Shown: positions 1 through 10,850, numbered from the stretch's first letter. The stretch: 42,455 nucleotides of DNA from Planctomycetaceae bacterium (GCA_029259845.1 JAJDEI010000137.1:1-42455), one strand, 5' to 3'. Notes: generated by a model from the letters alone, not told the origin. Translations and numbers: made by a program.

Positions 1-487
1 TCAGAGACTTGCGACCAACAGGCCAACAAGCTCTCCCCGCAGGCGGATGACATAAGTAAACCTCCCTGAGAAAAGTTGACTCTCCGTAAACTCAACCAAT
101 CCTACGCACGAACCCCGAAATGGAAAAGGCGTTAGCCCTGATCTGCTTGCCGTTCCGTGTTGACAAGCCGGCCTCGGAAACCACATTATGGAGGTGTGGG
201 TCTTGATGTCGTGTAATGAGGCATCGGCCCGCCCCCGCCTTCCTGCCGCAGCGAATGTTGGTCCCGCCATGAGGCCGCAGTTCCCCTCTCAGCGTTATTT
301 CTTCGGAGTCCGCCGGAAACTCCGGTCTCTCCGGAACGGTCGGGTTGCCGTCCCCAGGCAGGGTCATTTGAACATCATTGATGATGTGCACAGGGTGCGT
401 TCATCCTCAACGAAAAGATTCTGAGTCGCGAGGAATCTCCCTGACGATTCGTATACGCCTGTCGCCGACGACGGAGAACGAGCCGCC
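1..487. other. Left-edge stretch without a convincing gene
   Basis: Short open frames exist on both strands, but none has a recognisable domain, a good ribosome-binding site or a convincing composition. A small perfect hairpin (arms ACATCAT/ATGATGT with a 2-nt loop) lies at 372-387. The last part (about 470-487) carries GGAG at 473-476, which probably serves the gene starting at 488. I see nothing else I can name here. Confidence 0.5.
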
Positions 488-3400
488 ATGAATCGCAAAC
501 GCCACTGTTTGGGTAACAGCCCGCTGAAAAACGTGTGCCACGGCTGTGTCAGCCGTGCCGACGTAGGAAAACGGTCTGGTTGTTCGCACTGCCGAGACGG
601 CAGTGGCACGCCGAATCGAGTACTCCAATGGGCTGTTACAGCGAGCGTGACGCTGTTCGCATTGTTCGCCCCGAGCCTTGCCGCCGCTCAGGATGAAGAG
701 GTTGATTTCAGCCGCCAGATTCGGCCGTTGCTGGCGGAGAAGTGTTTTGCCTGTCACGGTCTCGATGCGGGAACCCGCGAGACGGACTTGCGGATGGATA
801 CCAAGGGCGGTCTGTTCGCCGCGCTGGACTCCGGCGGGTTTGCGGTTGTGCCGAAGCATCTCGATGAGAGCGTGCTGTACCAGCGGCTGATCAGTGAGGA
901 CGTCGACGAGCGGATGCCGCCCGCCGATGCGGACAAGCAGCTTTCTCCGGAAGAGATCGATCTGATCAAGCGGTGGATCGAACAGGGGGCCGTCTGGAAG
1001 CAGCACTGGGCCTGGGTGACACCTCAGCGACCGCAACTGCCGCAGGTGGCTGATGCGGGCTGGGCGGCCAATGAAATCGACGTGTTCATTCAGACGCGGC
1101 TGGAGAGGGAAGGTCTCACGCATTCTCCCGCCGCCGACAAAACCACTCTGATCCGGCGAGTCACGTTCGATTTGACCGGCCTGCCGCCGACGCCTCAGGA
1201 AGTCGGCGCGTTTCTGGCCGACGAATCACCGGAGGCGTACGAAAAGGTGGTCGACCGGCTGCTTAAGTCGCCGCATTACGGTGAGCACATGGGCCGCTAC
1301 TGGCTCGACGCGGCCCGGTATGGCGATACGCATGGCCTGCACCTCGACAACTTCCGCCAAATGTGGCCTTATCGCGACTGGGTGATCAACGCCTTCAACA
1401 ACAACATGCCCTTCGATCAGTTTACCATCGAACAGCTCGCCGGCGACCTGCTGCCGGGTGCGACGGATGATCAGAAGATTGCCACCGGATTTAACCGTTG
1501 CAACGTGACCACCAGCGAGGGCGGGGTCATCCCGGAAGAGTATTACGTGCACTACACGGTTGACCGCGTCGCCACGACCGCCACGGTGTGGATGGGTATT
1601 TCAATGGGCTGCGTCGTTTGCCACGAACACAAGTTCGACCCGTTCGAGATGAAGGACTTCTACCAGTTGTTCGCTTTCTTCAACAGCCTCGACGGCCCCG
1701 TGATGGATGGCAACAAGCAGGACACCGCTCCGGTGTTGAAGGTCGCCAGTGAGGCCCATAAGTCCGAGCTGGACAATTTGGACAAGCTCGTTGCCGAGCT
1801 GTCTGAGGTCATGACCGATCCGATTGCCGAAGTGGATGCGGCTCAGGCGGACTGGGAAGCCCAATTGCGGGAGAGTCTGGCCCATGAGCCGGCGTGGAAC
1901 GTGCTGATCGCCGAGACGCTCAACTCCGACGGGGGGGCCACGCTGACCAATCTCGAAGACAACTCGATCCTGGCTGGCGGGGAGAACCCGGCTCAGGAGG
2001 TGTATGAAATCACGGCCCGGGTCGATTCCAGCCAACTGACCGCGATTCGTTTGGAAGGGTTGACGCACGAGTCGCTGCCGGAGCGGCGGGCCGGTCGGAG
2101 CCGCAACGGGAACGTCGTGCTGACGGAACTGGAGGTGGACGTCGCTCCCGTCGACGGGCTGGAGCAGTGGCAGCGGGTCCAACTGACCCGCGGCTGGGCC
2201 GACCACGAACAGCCGGACGGCGACTTCAAGATCGCCAATGCCATCGACGGCGACCCGAAAACCGGCTGGGCCATCGACGGGCACCGGGAGCGTGGCGACC
2301 GGGAGGCGATCTTCATGGCGGAAGCCCCGTTCGGCTATGAGGGGGGCACGCGGCTGAGAATTCGCCTGCGGCATGAGTCGGTATACGGCCAACATCAGTT
2401 CGGGCGCTTTCGCCTGGCAGTCACGACCGATGCGGCGATCCCTCAGATGGACGTCGGCGTCACGCCGGATGAGATCGTCAAGCTGATCGAAATGGAACCG
2501 GACAAACTGAGCGACGAGCAGCGGATCAAGATTCGGGATTACTATCGCGAACACGTTTCGGATGATCCGACGCTCGTGGAGGCTCGCGGGCAATTGGCGA
2601 AGCATCGAAAACGCAGGACCGAACTGGACGAGTCGATTCCGACGACGTTGGTCTGGAAGGAACTGTCCGAGCCGAAACCGGCGTTCATTCTGGTGCGGGG
2701 TGCGTACGACAAGCCGGGCGAACCGGTTTCTCGCAACACTCCGGCCGCGCTGCCGCCGCTGTCCCAAGTGGAAGAGGGACAGACGCCCACGCGGCTGGAT
2801 CTGGCCCGTTGGCTGGTCTCGCCCGAGCATCCCCTCACCAGCCGCGTGACGGTGAACCGGTTCTGGCAGCAGTACTTCGGCGTGGGGATTGTGGAGACGA
2901 CGGAGGACTTCGGATCGCAGGGATCGCCGCCGAGCCATCCGCAACTGCTCGACTGGCTGGCAGTCGTTTTCCGCGAGAGTGGCTGGGACGTCAAGGCGTT
3001 GCAGAAGCTGATCGTCATGTCGGCCACGTATCGCCAGTCGTCACAGATTCCTGCGGATGCTGCCGAACAGGATCCGCAGAACCGGCTGCTGTCTCGCGGT
3101 CCCCGCTTCCGCCTTGACGCAGAGGTGATCCGTGACAACGCGCTGGCTGTGAGCGGCCTGCTGGTGGAGAAGATTGGCGGGCCGAGCGTGAAGCCGTATC
3201 AGCCGCCGGGCATCTGGTATGCCGTCGGTTACACCGACAGCAACACGGCCAACTTCAAACGGGATTCCGGCCAGGCGCTCTACCGGCGGAGCCTGTACAC
3301 CTTCTGGAAGCGGACCGCGCCGCCGCCCACGCTGGTCACGCTGGATGCGCCGTCCCGGGAAACGTGCACCGTGAGACGTTCCCGCACGAACACGCCGTTG

Positions 3401-3739
3401 GCTGCGCTGGCGCTGATGAACGACGAGCAGTTCGTCGAAGCGTCCCGCGGATTCGCCCAGCGGGTCATGCGGGAGGGGGGAGCGAGCGATGACGAACGGG
3501 CCACCTTTGCCTTTCGCCTGGCGACGGCGCGCCGCCCGGACAGCGACGAGCTGGCCGTCCTGCTCGATGTCTACCGGGCGAACCTTCAGCGGTATGAGAC
3601 GGACCGGGAAGCTGCCGGCCAGCTTGTGGGCGTCGGTGAGTCCCGGCCGGATGAAACGCTCGACAGGAGCCAGTTGGCTGCCTGGACGATGCTGGCCAAC
3701 ATGCTGTTCAACCTGGATGAGACACTCACCAAGGGGTAA
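488..3739 (+). CDS. Planctomycete cytochrome (PSCyt1-PSCyt2-PSD1; DUF1549/DUF1553) protein
   Basis: This is a large secreted c-type cytochrome of the family abundant in planctomycetes, whose biochemical role is not established. A PSCyt1-type haem motif CFACH lies at residues 86-90. A PSCyt2 (DUF1549) region follows with a second motif CVVCH at 375-379, and the PSD1 (DUF1553) region covers roughly the last 350 residues. The start at 488 is favoured by GGAG 11 nt upstream and a basic MNRKRH n-region. The hydrophobic core and cleavage region (TLFALFAPSLAAAQ) only come about 45 residues later. The residues between are encoded by a 117-bp REP-like element (518-634), exactly 39 codons. GTG at 647 is an alternative start but would leave a signal peptide without a basic n-region. 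It forms a pair with the DUF1501 gene 3 nt downstream, the usual planctomycete arrangement; the partners probably act together outside the cytoplasm. Confidence 0.9.
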   Translation: MNRKRHCLGNSPLKNVCHGCVSRADVGKRSGCSHCRDGSGTPNRVLQWAVTASVTLFALFAPSLAAAQDEEVDFSRQIRPLLAEKCFACHGLDAGTRETDLRMDTKGGLFAALDSGGFAVVPKHLDESVLYQRLISEDVDERMPPADADKQLSPEEIDLIKRWIEQGAVWKQHWAWVTPQRPQLPQVADAGWAANEIDVFIQTRLEREGLTHSPAADKTTLIRRVTFDLTGLPPTPQEVGAFLADESPEAYEKVVDRLLKSPHYGEHMGRYWLDAARYGDTHGLHLDNFRQMWPYRDWVINAFNNNMPFDQFTIEQLAGDLLPGATDDQKIATGFNRCNVTTSEGGVIPEEYYVHYTVDRVATTATVWMGISMGCVVCHEHKFDPFEMKDFYQLFAFFNSLDGPVMDGNKQDTAPVLKVASEAHKSELDNLDKLVAELSEVMTDPIAEVDAAQADWEAQLRESLAHEPAWNVLIAETLNSDGGATLTNLEDNSILAGGENPAQEVYEITARVDSSQLTAIRLEGLTHESLPERRAGRSRNGNVVLTELEVDVAPVDGLEQWQRVQLTRGWADHEQPDGDFKIANAIDGDPKTGWAIDGHRERGDREAIFMAEAPFGYEGGTRLRIRLRHESVYGQHQFGRFRLAVTTDAAIPQMDVGVTPDEIVKLIEMEPDKLSDEQRIKIRDYYREHVSDDPTLVEARGQLAKHRKRRTELDESIPTTLVWKELSEPKPAFILVRGAYDKPGEPVSRNTPAALPPLSQVEEGQTPTRLDLARWLVSPEHPLTSRVTVNRFWQQYFGVGIVETTEDFGSQGSPPSHPQLLDWLAVVFRESGWDVKALQKLIVMSATYRQSSQIPADAAEQDPQNRLLSRGPRFRLDAEVIRDNALAVSGLLVEKIGGPSVKPYQPPGIWYAVGYTDSNTANFKRDSGQALYRRSLYTFWKRTAPPPTLVTLDAPSRETCTVRRSRTNTPLAALALMNDEQFVEASRGFAQRVMREGGASDDERATFAFRLATARRPDSDELAVLLDVYRANLQRYETDREAAGQLVGVGESRPDETLDRSQLAAWTMLANMLFNLDETLTKG
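518..634. repeat. REP-like element, copy A (inside the signal-peptide region of the PSCyt gene)
   Basis: A 117-bp element with ends AGCCC...GGGCT; counting neighbouring bases, TAACAGCCC (514-522) pairs with GGGCTGTTA (630-638). It contains two inner hairpins: CACGGCTG/CAGCCGTG with a 3-4 nt loop near 538-557 and CACTGCCG/CGGCAGTG near 587-605. A close relative lies at 37850-37967. Length 117 is a multiple of three and has no in-frame stop in the host frame. Confidence 0.85.
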
Positions 3740-3742
3740 GTC

Positions 3743-5206
3743 ATGGACCCGCGTACCGAAACGTTGCTCCGTCTGACACGCCGCAGTCTGTTGGGCCGGG
3801 GCGTGAATGCCGCCGCCGCCGCGCTGGCGACGCTCGTCGGCAAGCCCGGTGCCGCTGCCCCAACGCAATCGGCAAGCATCAACGGCGGTTTGCCGGGAAT
3901 CCCGCATCACCCGCCCACGGCCAAGCGGATCATCTACCTGTTTATGAGCGGCGGTCCGGCCCAGCAGGACCTGTTTGACTACAAGCCGGAGATGGACAAG
4001 CTGTTCGACAAAGATTTGCCTGATTCAATTCGGCAGGGCCAGCGGATCACGACGATGACTTCGGGGCAGAAGCGGTTTCCGCTCGCACCGTCGATGTTCA
4101 ATTTTCAGCAACACGGCCAGTCCGGGGCGTGGGTCAGCGAACTGCTGCCTCACACGACCAAGGTGATTGACGACCTGTCCTTCATCCGCTCGGTGCACAC
4201 CAACGCGATCAACCACGATCCGGCCATGACGTACATTCAGACCGGGCGGGAGCTGCCCGGCTGGCCCAGTTTGGGAGCCTGGCTGTCGTACGGATTGGGG
4301 AGCGCGAATGAGAACCTGCCCAACTACGTCGTGATGACCCCTTCGTGGACGGGCCGCAAAAGCGCCCAAGCGCTGTACTCCCGTTTGTGGGGGACCGGCT
4401 TTCTGCCGTCCAAGTTGCAGGGCGTGGCCTTGCGGGCCAAAGGCGACCCCGTGCTGTTTCTCTCGGACCCGCCGGGCGTCGACCAGGCGATTCGCCGCAA
4501 GATGCTCGACGGGTTGGCCCGATTGAACCAGTTGCAGTTCGACCATGTCGGCGACCCGGAGATCAATGCCCGCATTGCCCAGTACGAGATGGCCTTTCGG
4601 ATGCAGACGTCAGTGCCCGAACTGACCGATTTCTCGGACGAATCCCAAGCGACCCTCGAGAGTTACGGTCCGGACATCGAAACGCCGGGAACATTCGCCT
4701 CCAGTTGCCTGCTGGCGCGCCGCATGGCGGAGCGGGGCGTGCAATGCATCCAGATCTTTCACCGCGGCTGGGATCAACACAACAACCTGCCCCGCGACAT
4801 CCGCAACCAGTGCCGCGATATCGATCAGCCGACCCGCGCCTTGCTCGAAGACCTCAAGCAACGGGACATGCTCAAGGATACACTCATCCTCTGGGGCGGC
4901 GAGTTTGGACGCACGGCCTATTGTCAGGGGAAGCTGGCCCGGGACAACTACGGCCGCGACCATCACCCGCGCTGTTTCACGATGTGGATGGCCGGCGGCG
5001 GAGTGGGCGGCGGGCGGTCGATCGGGATGACGGACGATTTCAGTTACAACATCCTGGAAGACCCCGTCGGCATCGCCGACATCAACAACACGGTTCTGCA
5101 TTGCCTGGGGATCGACAACAGCAAGCTGTCGGTGAAGTTCCAGGGCCTCGACGCCCGCATCACCGGCGTGGAAGACTACCGGCTGCTGAGCGAATTTCTG
5201 AGCTGA
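3743..5206 (+). CDS. DUF1501 family secreted protein
   Basis: This 487-residue protein belongs to the DUF1501 family, which is distantly related to alkaline phosphatase/sulfatase folds and of unproven substrate. The N-terminus carries a twin-arginine-like segment ([10 protein letters not shown]) followed by an Ala-rich hydrophobic run, suggesting Tat export. Typical family blocks are visible: [17 protein letters not shown] near residue 70, a GGEFGRT block near 390 and a GRDHHP motif shortly after. AAGGGG just before the ATG is a plausible ribosome-binding site. It follows the PSCyt gene by 3 nt and is almost certainly co-transcribed with it. A strong hairpin element (5275-5364) lies downstream and could end the transcript. 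Confidence 0.92.
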   Translation: MDPRTETLLRLTRRSLLGRGVNAAAAALATLVGKPGAAAPTQSASINGGLPGIPHHPPTAKRIIYLFMSGGPAQQDLFDYKPEMDKLFDKDLPDSIRQGQRITTMTSGQKRFPLAPSMFNFQQHGQSGAWVSELLPHTTKVIDDLSFIRSVHTNAINHDPAMTYIQTGRELPGWPSLGAWLSYGLGSANENLPNYVVMTPSWTGRKSAQALYSRLWGTGFLPSKLQGVALRAKGDPVLFLSDPPGVDQAIRRKMLDGLARLNQLQFDHVGDPEINARIAQYEMAFRMQTSVPELTDFSDESQATLESYGPDIETPGTFASSCLLARRMAERGVQCIQIFHRGWDQHNNLPRDIRNQCRDIDQPTRALLEDLKQRDMLKDTLILWGGEFGRTAYCQGKLARDNYGRDHHPRCFTMWMAGGGVGGGRSIGMTDDFSYNILEDPVGIADINNTVLHCLGIDNSKLSVKFQGLDARITGVEDYRLLSEFLS

Positions 5207-5274
5207 TGTTGGCCGTCTCCGAGAGATGCTGGCGTCTAGGTTTTCGTTTCGGAGTTGGAGTTCATGCTTTAGGC

Positions 5275-5364
5275 CGTGTTGACATTCCAACGGCCCCTCT
5301 TGCAGGGGGTTCTGGGTAGCACCGGTTGTCCCAACCGGTGCTACCCATTCTTGAACGTCAACAC
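5275..5364. repeat. Nested palindromic intergenic element between DUF1501 and mobB
   Basis: The core is a perfect 16-bp inverted repeat, 5313-5328 (TGGGTAGCACCGGTTG) with 5332-5347, separated by 3 nt. An outer pair GTGTTGAC (5276-5283) / GTCAACAC (5357-5364) frames it. It lies between two converging genes, so it could act as a bidirectional terminator-like structure, but it has no T-run and resembles REP/MITE elements more. The remaining sequence in 5207-5474 holds no gene that I can support. Confidence 0.75.
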
Positions 5365-5474
5365 GACCTGGCTTGTCTTGCGACCTGAAGACTGAACACC
5401 GGCCCCAAGTTTCAGGTTCCCCGGGCACGATCGCCTCTTCGCGAGGAACCGTCGTGGCCACTGTTCGCGTGCTG

Positions 5475-5981
5475 CTATGGCAAGATCTGCAGAATCAGGT
5501 CGGCGATCCCTTTGACATCGGCCCGCGGGTGTGTGGCCACGCGGCTTTGGAGGGGATCGTCGGTGATGACGGCGTGCACGCCGTCGATGCGTTCCGTGAT
5601 CGAGGGCGTCTCCAGCGCGGCTCGCCAGACTTCGAGCTTGGGAGCGGTCGTCAGCGTGTTGCCTTCGACCAGCACGAGATCGCATTCTGCGAATGCGGGT
5701 TCAAAAGAAGCGTAGCGGTCGTCGGCTTGCGACGGCGGCTCGGCTTGCTCTTCGTTCTTCCAGAAGACCGCATTCAGCGAACGCGACAGGATTCCCACGA
5801 CCTGCGCCCCGGCTTCCCGGTGCCGGTAGGAATCCTTGCCGGGCGAGTCCAGTTCGTGGTGGTGATGCGTGTGTTTGATGGTTCCCACACGCATCCCGCG
5901 GTCCCGCAATTCGGTGACAAGTTCGCCAATCAGTGTGGTTTTTCCGTGGTTTTTTCCACCAATGATGTGCACGCGTCTCAT
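5475..5981 (-). CDS. mobB: Molybdopterin-guanine dinucleotide biosynthesis adapter MobB
   Basis: This 168-residue P-loop protein matches MobB, the accessory GTP-binding partner of MobA in making the bis-MGD form of the molybdenum cofactor that NarG needs. The start MRRVHIIGGKNHGKTT places a Walker A loop at residues 8-15. The segment GTIKHTHHHHELD and the later LVLVEGNT are typical of the family. The frame stays open upstream to 6179, but that extension has no family similarity, so the ATG at 5981 is preferred. It is transcribed divergently from narC across a 184-bp gap. That context supports a shared role: cofactor supply for the nitrate reductase next door. No mobA is in the window. Confidence 0.9.
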   Translation of the reverse strand: MRRVHIIGGKNHGKTTLIGELVTELRDRGMRVGTIKHTHHHHELDSPGKDSYRHREAGAQVVGILSRSLNAVFWKNEEQAEPPSQADDRYASFEPAFAECDLVLVEGNTLTTAPKLEVWRAALETPSITERIDGVHAVITDDPLQSRVATHPRADVKGIADLILQILP

Positions 5982-6038
5982 GGCCTGGCGTTTCGTTGCT
6001 GAGGTGAAACTTTCCGTTGGAAAAGCCATTTTAAGACC

Positions 6039-6067
6039 TTGACATCCGAAACTGCAACCACTAGATT
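6039..6067 (+). promoter_or_regulatory. Candidate sigma70-type promoter for the nar-act operon
   Basis: TTGACA at 6039-6044 is a perfect -35 hexamer. A 17-nt spacer follows, then TAGATT at 6062-6067 (4 of 6 to the -10 consensus). It lies about 100 nt before the narC start in the narC/mobB divergent gap. I see no clear FNR/NNR-type dyad (TTGAT-N4-ATCAA) here. Planctomycete promoters are poorly characterised, so this is a pattern match only. Confidence 0.4.
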
Positions 6068-6165
6068 TGCGAGCCAACGGATAAAAGGGCCTGCATATCC
6101 TGATTGTGCGTGGCTCGGGGCCTGTCTCATCACGACTCGATTGGCTTTCACGCGCTCGGCGATGA

Positions 6166-7194
6166 ATGGTTGACATCATGGAGCTGCAAACACGGCTGAG
6201 CGAACTGTCCTGTCGGAAAGCGGCCTGCGGGGCGCGGCTGGGGGAGGCCGCGCGACTGGCGCGGAAGCTGCAATTGCCGCTGTTGGGGCTGTTTTTTGCG
6301 ATGGCACCAACGGTCGCCCAGGCTCAGGACACGCCCGACTATTTCCGCCAGAACTGTGTCAACTGCCACACGATTGGCGGCGGCCGTCTGACGGGGCCCG
6401 ATCTGAAGGATGTCACGCAGCGCCGGGACTCGGAGTGGATCATCGGGTTCCTGCAGAATCCGAAGGCCGTGATCGACGGGGGAGATGCCTATGCGGCCAA
6501 ACTTCTTGAAGGCTCTCGCGGCGTTGTGATGCCCATCGCTCCCGGGATGACGCGGTATCGCGCGGAGCAGATCATCAAGCTGATCGCAGCGGAGTCCAAG
6601 CTCGAAAAGTCGCAGTTTCAGGGCGTCAAGATCTCGAACAAGCCGTTTACGGAGCAGGATCGGGTGAAAGGCCGCAAGCTGTTCACGGGCGTCCGTCCTT
6701 TGAAAAACGGCGGGACGGCCTGCAATTCCTGTCACAGCATGTACGACCTGTCCGGTTTGGGCGGGGGGCATCTGGGGCCGGACCTGACCCGTGTCTACGA
6801 ACGGCTCAAAGGCCGCAAGTCGCTTGGCGCATGGCTGATGGCTCCCGCCACGGCGACGATGCAACCGGTCTTCAAGAGCCACCCCCTGGAGGCGGAGGAG
6901 ATATTCGCGCTCTCGGCGTACTTCGAGTCCGGAGCAAAGCACAGCGAGGTGGAGACGTCGGTCAATCGGGTCGCCTTCCTGTTGATGGGACTGGCAGTGG
7001 CGGCAGCGACCGTGTTCCTGTTTGACATCATTTGGAAGGGACGGTTTTACGCTGTCAGGCGGCCGCTTGTGGAGGCGGGCCGCAAAGTCTGGCGGTCCGG
7101 AGACCAACTTGGCGGTGACGAACGGCATTCGGCGTCGAACCTGGCCGCCGCGGGAACAGTCGGTGAACAAGCTTCGCCGGGAGATCATTCATGA
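6166..7194 (+). CDS. narC: Membrane-anchored dihaem cytochrome c of the nitrate reductase operon (NarC-like)
   Basis: A 342-residue c-type cytochrome with two haem motifs, CVNCH at residues 64-68 and CNSCH at 186-190, each followed by GP-type loops usual in class I domains. A signal peptide ([18 protein letters not shown]) follows an unusually long 35-residue n-region. One transmembrane helix near residues 266-289 leaves a short basic cytoplasmic tail, so the haems face the periplasm. ATG at 6166 and ATG at 6178 are both possible starts; neither has a strong ribosome-binding site. It overlaps narG by 4 nt (ATGA). In Thermus, a dihaem cytochrome NarC is encoded first in narCGHJI and is required for an active enzyme. 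Nitrobacter-type nxr clusters also start with a cytochrome c. I infer it exchanges electrons between Nar and periplasmic carriers or ACIII. Confidence 0.85.
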   Translation: MVDIMELQTRLSELSCRKAACGARLGEAARLARKLQLPLLGLFFAMAPTVAQAQDTPDYFRQNCVNCHTIGGGRLTGPDLKDVTQRRDSEWIIGFLQNPKAVIDGGDAYAAKLLEGSRGVVMPIAPGMTRYRAEQIIKLIAAESKLEKSQFQGVKISNKPFTEQDRVKGRKLFTGVRPLKNGGTACNSCHSMYDLSGLGGGHLGPDLTRVYERLKGRKSLGAWLMAPATATMQPVFKSHPLEAEEIFALSAYFESGAKHSEVETSVNRVAFLLMGLAVAAATVFLFDIIWKGRFYAVRRPLVEAGRKVWRSGDQLGGDERHSASNLAAAGTVGEQASPGDHS

Positions 7195-10100
7195 GCATGC
7201 TCGACGCCATTGCCTGGATTCGCGACGAAGTCAATCCCGAGGGACGGGAGTGGGAGGAGTTTTATCGCAATCGCTGGCAGCACGACAAAGTGGTCCGCAG
7301 CACGCACGGCGTGAACTGCACGGGCGGATGCACGTGGAACATCTACGTCAAAGACGGCATTGTCACCTGGGAGATGCAGGGGCTGGACTACCCGAAGCTG
7401 GAGTCGGGGATCCCTCCTTACGAGCCGCGCGGGTGTCAGCGGGGGATTTCCTACAGTTGGTATCTCTACAGCCCGCTGCGGGTGAAGTACCCCTATATCC
7501 GAGGGGCGCTGCTCGATCTGTGGAAGCAGGCACGGGCCGATCACGCCGACCCGGTCGATGCCTGGAAGAGCCTTGTCGAGAACCCGGAGGCCCGCAAGCG
7601 CTGGCAGCGGGCGCGTGGCAAGGGGGGGCTGCGGCGGACGGACTGGGACACCGTGTTGGAGATCATTTCCGCGTCGATGGTGCAGACCATCAAGAAACAC
7701 GGCCCCGACCGGATCGCCGGCTTCTCACCGATTCCGGCCATGTCCATGATCAGCTATGCGTCCGGAGCGCGGCTGATGCAGTTGATCGGCGGGATTTCGC
7801 TGTCGTTTTACGACTGGTACTGCGACCTTCCTCCTGCGTCTCCTGAGACGTGGGGTGAGCAGACGGACGTTGCCGAGAGCGCCGACTGGTATCACGCCAA
7901 GATGCTGGTCTCGATGGGCGCCAACATCGGCATGACCCGCACGCCGGATTGCCACTTTCTGGCCGAAGGGCGGCACAACGGGACGAAGCTCTGGGTCTTC
8001 TCGCCCGATTTCAACATGGTCGCCAAATACGCCGACGAGTGGGTTGCCGTCAACACGGGGCAGGACGGTGCCTGGTGGATGGCGGTCAATCATGTCTTGC
8101 TGACCGAGTTTCATCACGAAAAACAAACGCCCTACTTCCTGGACTACACGAAAAAGTACACGGACTCGCCGTACCTCGTGGAAATTGTGGATGGCGAAGA
8201 CGGCACGCCGCGGCCCGGGCAATTGTTGCGGGCCGGCCGGCTTGCGCAATACGCCGACGAGGAGCACGGCGAGTGGAAGTTCCTGATGTGGGACGAGGCC
8301 TCAAACGGGCCGAAGATGCCGATGGGCAGTTCCGGCTTTCGCTGGGGGGCCGAGAAAGGCAAGTGGAATCTGAAGCTCAAGGACGGCCAGGATGGGAGCG
8401 ACATTCAGCCGCAGCTCAGCTTCCTTGATCGCTCTGAAGGCGTTGTGGAGGTCGAGTTGGACGACTTCGGAGCCGGAGAGACGACCAAACGGGGTGTCCC
8501 GGTTCGCACCATCACAACCGCTGATGGCGAAGACGTGGTCGTCACCACGATCTACGACCTGCTGATGGCGCAGTACGGCGTCAACCGGGGCCTGTCCGGC
8601 GAGTACCCGGCCGATTACGACGACGAGCACGCGCCGTACACACCGGCGTGGAGCGAGAAGTACACCGGGATCGGCCGCGACGTGCTGATCCGCTTCGCCC
8701 GCGAGTGGGCGACGACGGCCGAGCACACCGGCGGCAAGTGCACGATCCTGATCGGAGCCGGCATCAATCACTGGTATCACGCCAACCTGATGTACCGGGC
8801 GGGGATTCATGCGTTGATGTTCTGTGGCTGTGTCGGCGTGAACGGCGGCGGACTGGCGCACTACGTCGGTCAGGAAAAGCTGGCGCCGGCGGAGTCGTGG
8901 GCGTCAATCGCTTTGGCGAAAGACTGGTTCGCCCCCTCCCGCTTGCAGAACGCGCCGAGTTGGCATTACGTCCATACCGACCAGTGGCGGTACGAGAAGG
9001 ACTTCACCGACTACCACACCGTGCCGCAGAACGCTCCGAAGTCGAGCACCGCCAAGGGGCACACGATGGACATGCAGGTCCGCGCCGTGAGGCAGGGCTG
9101 GCTGCCGTTCTATCCGCAATTTCCGGAGAACCCGATTGAAATCGTCAAACAGGCCCGCGCGGCGGGTGCTGAATCCACCGAAGACGTCATCGCGTGGATC
9201 GTCGAGCGGCTGAAGAGCAGGGAGATGCAGTTTTCCGTCGAGGATCCGGATGCCGAAGAGAACTGGCCCCGTGTCTGGTTCATCTGGCGCGGCAACGCAC
9301 TGATGGCCAGTGCCAAGGGGCATGAGTATTTTCTGCGGCACTATTTGGGGACTCACGACAATGCGGTCAGTCAAGACCTCGCCAAAGATTCGGTGAAGGA
9401 AGTGGCTTGGCACGAGCACGCGCCGCAGGGAAAGATGGACCTGGTGGTCGATCTCAACTTCCGCATGGACACGTCGGCGCTGTATTCGGACATCGTCCTG
9501 CCGGCGGCGACGTGGTACGAGAAGGCGGACCTCAACTCAACGGACATGCACAGCTTCATACATCCGCTGTCGCAAGCGGTGCCTCCGTGTTGGGAGTCGA
9601 AGAGTGACTGGGCGATCTTCAAGGAGGTTGCCCGGAAGTTTTCGGAGTTGGCAGAGCCGCACTTCCCCGAGCCGGTTGAAGATCTGGTTGCCGCTCCGTT
9701 GCCACACGACACGCCGGCTGAGATTGCTCAGCCTGATATGAAGCAGTGGATCCACGGCGAAGTGGACGCGATCCCCGGCAAGACAATGCCCAACCTGAAG
9801 ATCGTCCAGCGGGACTACAAGAACGTCTACAACCAGTACATCTCGTATGGGCCAAACGTTCGAGAGAACGGTCTGGGAGCACACGGCACGGGCTATCAGA
9901 TTAAGGAGGAATACGACGAATACCTCCAAACGCATCGTACGGAGACCTGGGACGGCAAGACCTATCCGTCGCTGGATCGCGACGTCGATGTGTGCGATGC
10001 GATTCTGCACTTCGCCACGGTGACCAACGGTGAACTGGCCTACCGGTCCTATCAGGGGATGGAGGAAAAGACCGGAGTGCCTTTGGTTCACCTTGCGGAG

Positions 10101-10850
10101 AAGAACCGCAGCATCCGAACGTCTTACGAGGACATCCAGAGTCAGCCGCGGCGCTTTATCAACAGCCCCATGTGGTCGGGGCTCATCGAGAATGGCCGGA
10201 CGTATTCACCGTTTACTTACAACGTCGAAGCACTGGTCCCGTGGCGGACGCTGACGGGGCGGCAATCGTTCTATCTGGATCACCCGGTCTACATCGACTT
10301 CGGGGAACATCTGCCGACCTACAAGCCGAAGCCGCTGCCGACGCAGTATTCCGATCTGCAATTCAGCGAGACGGGGCCCGAAGTTGGTCCCACGTTGATG
10401 CTTAACTACCTGACGCCGCACGGCAAGTGGCACATCCACTCCACCTACGGCGACAACCAGCGCATGACGACGCTCTCACGCGGCGTCTACCCGTTGTGGA
10501 TGAATGACAAGGACGCCGCGAGTCTGGGAATTGCCGACAACGACTGGGTCGAGGTGTTCAACGATCACGGCGTGGTGGTGACGTGTGCGGTCGTGAGTGC
10601 CCGGATCCCGCCGGGCATCTGCATGCAGTATCACGCCCCGGAACGGACACACGGCATCCCGCTCTCGCCACTTCGCAAGAAGCGACGCGCCGGTGGACAT
10701 AACAGTCTGACACGCACACGGTTGAAGCCCAACTTCATGATCGGCGGCTACGGGCAGTTCTCGTACCACTTCAACTACTGGGGACCGGTGGGCTGTAACC
10801 GCGATACGCATCTTTTGGTGAGAAAACTGCCGGGGAAACCGGTGTATTAA
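7191..10850 (+). CDS. narG: Respiratory nitrate reductase alpha subunit NarG (Mo-bisMGD catalytic subunit)
   Basis: This 1219-residue protein is close to enterobacterial NarG over its whole length. The FS0 [4Fe-4S] ligands are visible as H39, C43, C47 and C82, matching the E. coli pattern with an offset of 10. The Mo-ligand aspartate is D212 in [20 protein letters not shown]. The N-terminus has no Tat signal ([18 protein letters not shown]), so the active site faces the cytoplasm. That agrees with the NarK transporters downstream. It starts inside the end of narC, which implies translational coupling. It would reduce nitrate to nitrite or, in the cytoplasmic Nxr-type enzymes, catalyse the reverse. 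A hairpin-rich gap of 89 nt separates it from narH. Identity as a NarG-type subunit is very secure; physiological direction is not. Confidence 0.97.
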   Translation: MSMLDAIAWIRDEVNPEGREWEEFYRNRWQHDKVVRSTHGVNCTGGCTWNIYVKDGIVTWEMQGLDYPKLESGIPPYEPRGCQRGISYSWYLYSPLRVKYPYIRGALLDLWKQARADHADPVDAWKSLVENPEARKRWQRARGKGGLRRTDWDTVLEIISASMVQTIKKHGPDRIAGFSPIPAMSMISYASGARLMQLIGGISLSFYDWYCDLPPASPETWGEQTDVAESADWYHAKMLVSMGANIGMTRTPDCHFLAEGRHNGTKLWVFSPDFNMVAKYADEWVAVNTGQDGAWWMAVNHVLLTEFHHEKQTPYFLDYTKKYTDSPYLVEIVDGEDGTPRPGQLLRAGRLAQYADEEHGEWKFLMWDEASNGPKMPMGSSGFRWGAEKGKWNLKLKDGQDGSDIQPQLSFLDRSEGVVEVELDDFGAGETTKRGVPVRTITTADGEDVVVTTIYDLLMAQYGVNRGLSGEYPADYDDEHAPYTPAWSEKYTGIGRDVLIRFAREWATTAEHTGGKCTILIGAGINHWYHANLMYRAGIHALMFCGCVGVNGGGLAHYVGQEKLAPAESWASIALAKDWFAPSRLQNAPSWHYVHTDQWRYEKDFTDYHTVPQNAPKSSTAKGHTMDMQVRAVRQGWLPFYPQFPENPIEIVKQARAAGAESTEDVIAWIVERLKSREMQFSVEDPDAEENWPRVWFIWRGNALMASAKGHEYFLRHYLGTHDNAVSQDLAKDSVKEVAWHEHAPQGKMDLVVDLNFRMDTSALYSDIVLPAATWYEKADLNSTDMHSFIHPLSQAVPPCWESKSDWAIFKEVARKFSELAEPHFPEPVEDLVAAPLPHDTPAEIAQPDMKQWIHGEVDAIPGKTMPNLKIVQRDYKNVYNQYISYGPNVRENGLGAHGTGYQIKEEYDEYLQTHRTETWDGKTYPSLDRDVDVCDAILHFATVTNGELAYRSYQGMEEKTGVPLVHLAEKNRSIRTSYEDIQSQPRRFINSPMWSGLIENGRTYSPFTYNVEALVPWRTLTGRQSFYLDHPVYIDFGEHLPTYKPKPLPTQYSDLQFSETGPEVGPTLMLNYLTPHGKWHIHSTYGDNQRMTTLSRGVYPLWMNDKDAASLGIADNDWVEVFNDHGVVVTCAVVSARIPPGICMQYHAPERTHGIPLSPLRKKRRAGGHNSLTRTRLKPNFMIGGYGQFSYHFNYWGPVGCNRDTHLLVRKLPGKPVY

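Noticed and set aside
1..391. Minus-strand open frames of 89 and 99 codons at the left edge
   Set aside because: No recognisable domain, no good start signals and overlapping alternatives on both strands.
1601..2944. Long 447-codon minus-strand frame inside the PSCyt gene
   Set aside because: It is a GC-rich shadow of the plus-strand gene, which has clear domains through the same region.
5982..6165. FNR/NNR-type operator before narC
   Set aside because: No TTGAT-N4-ATCAA dyad or close variant was found; only the sigma70-like pair is listed.
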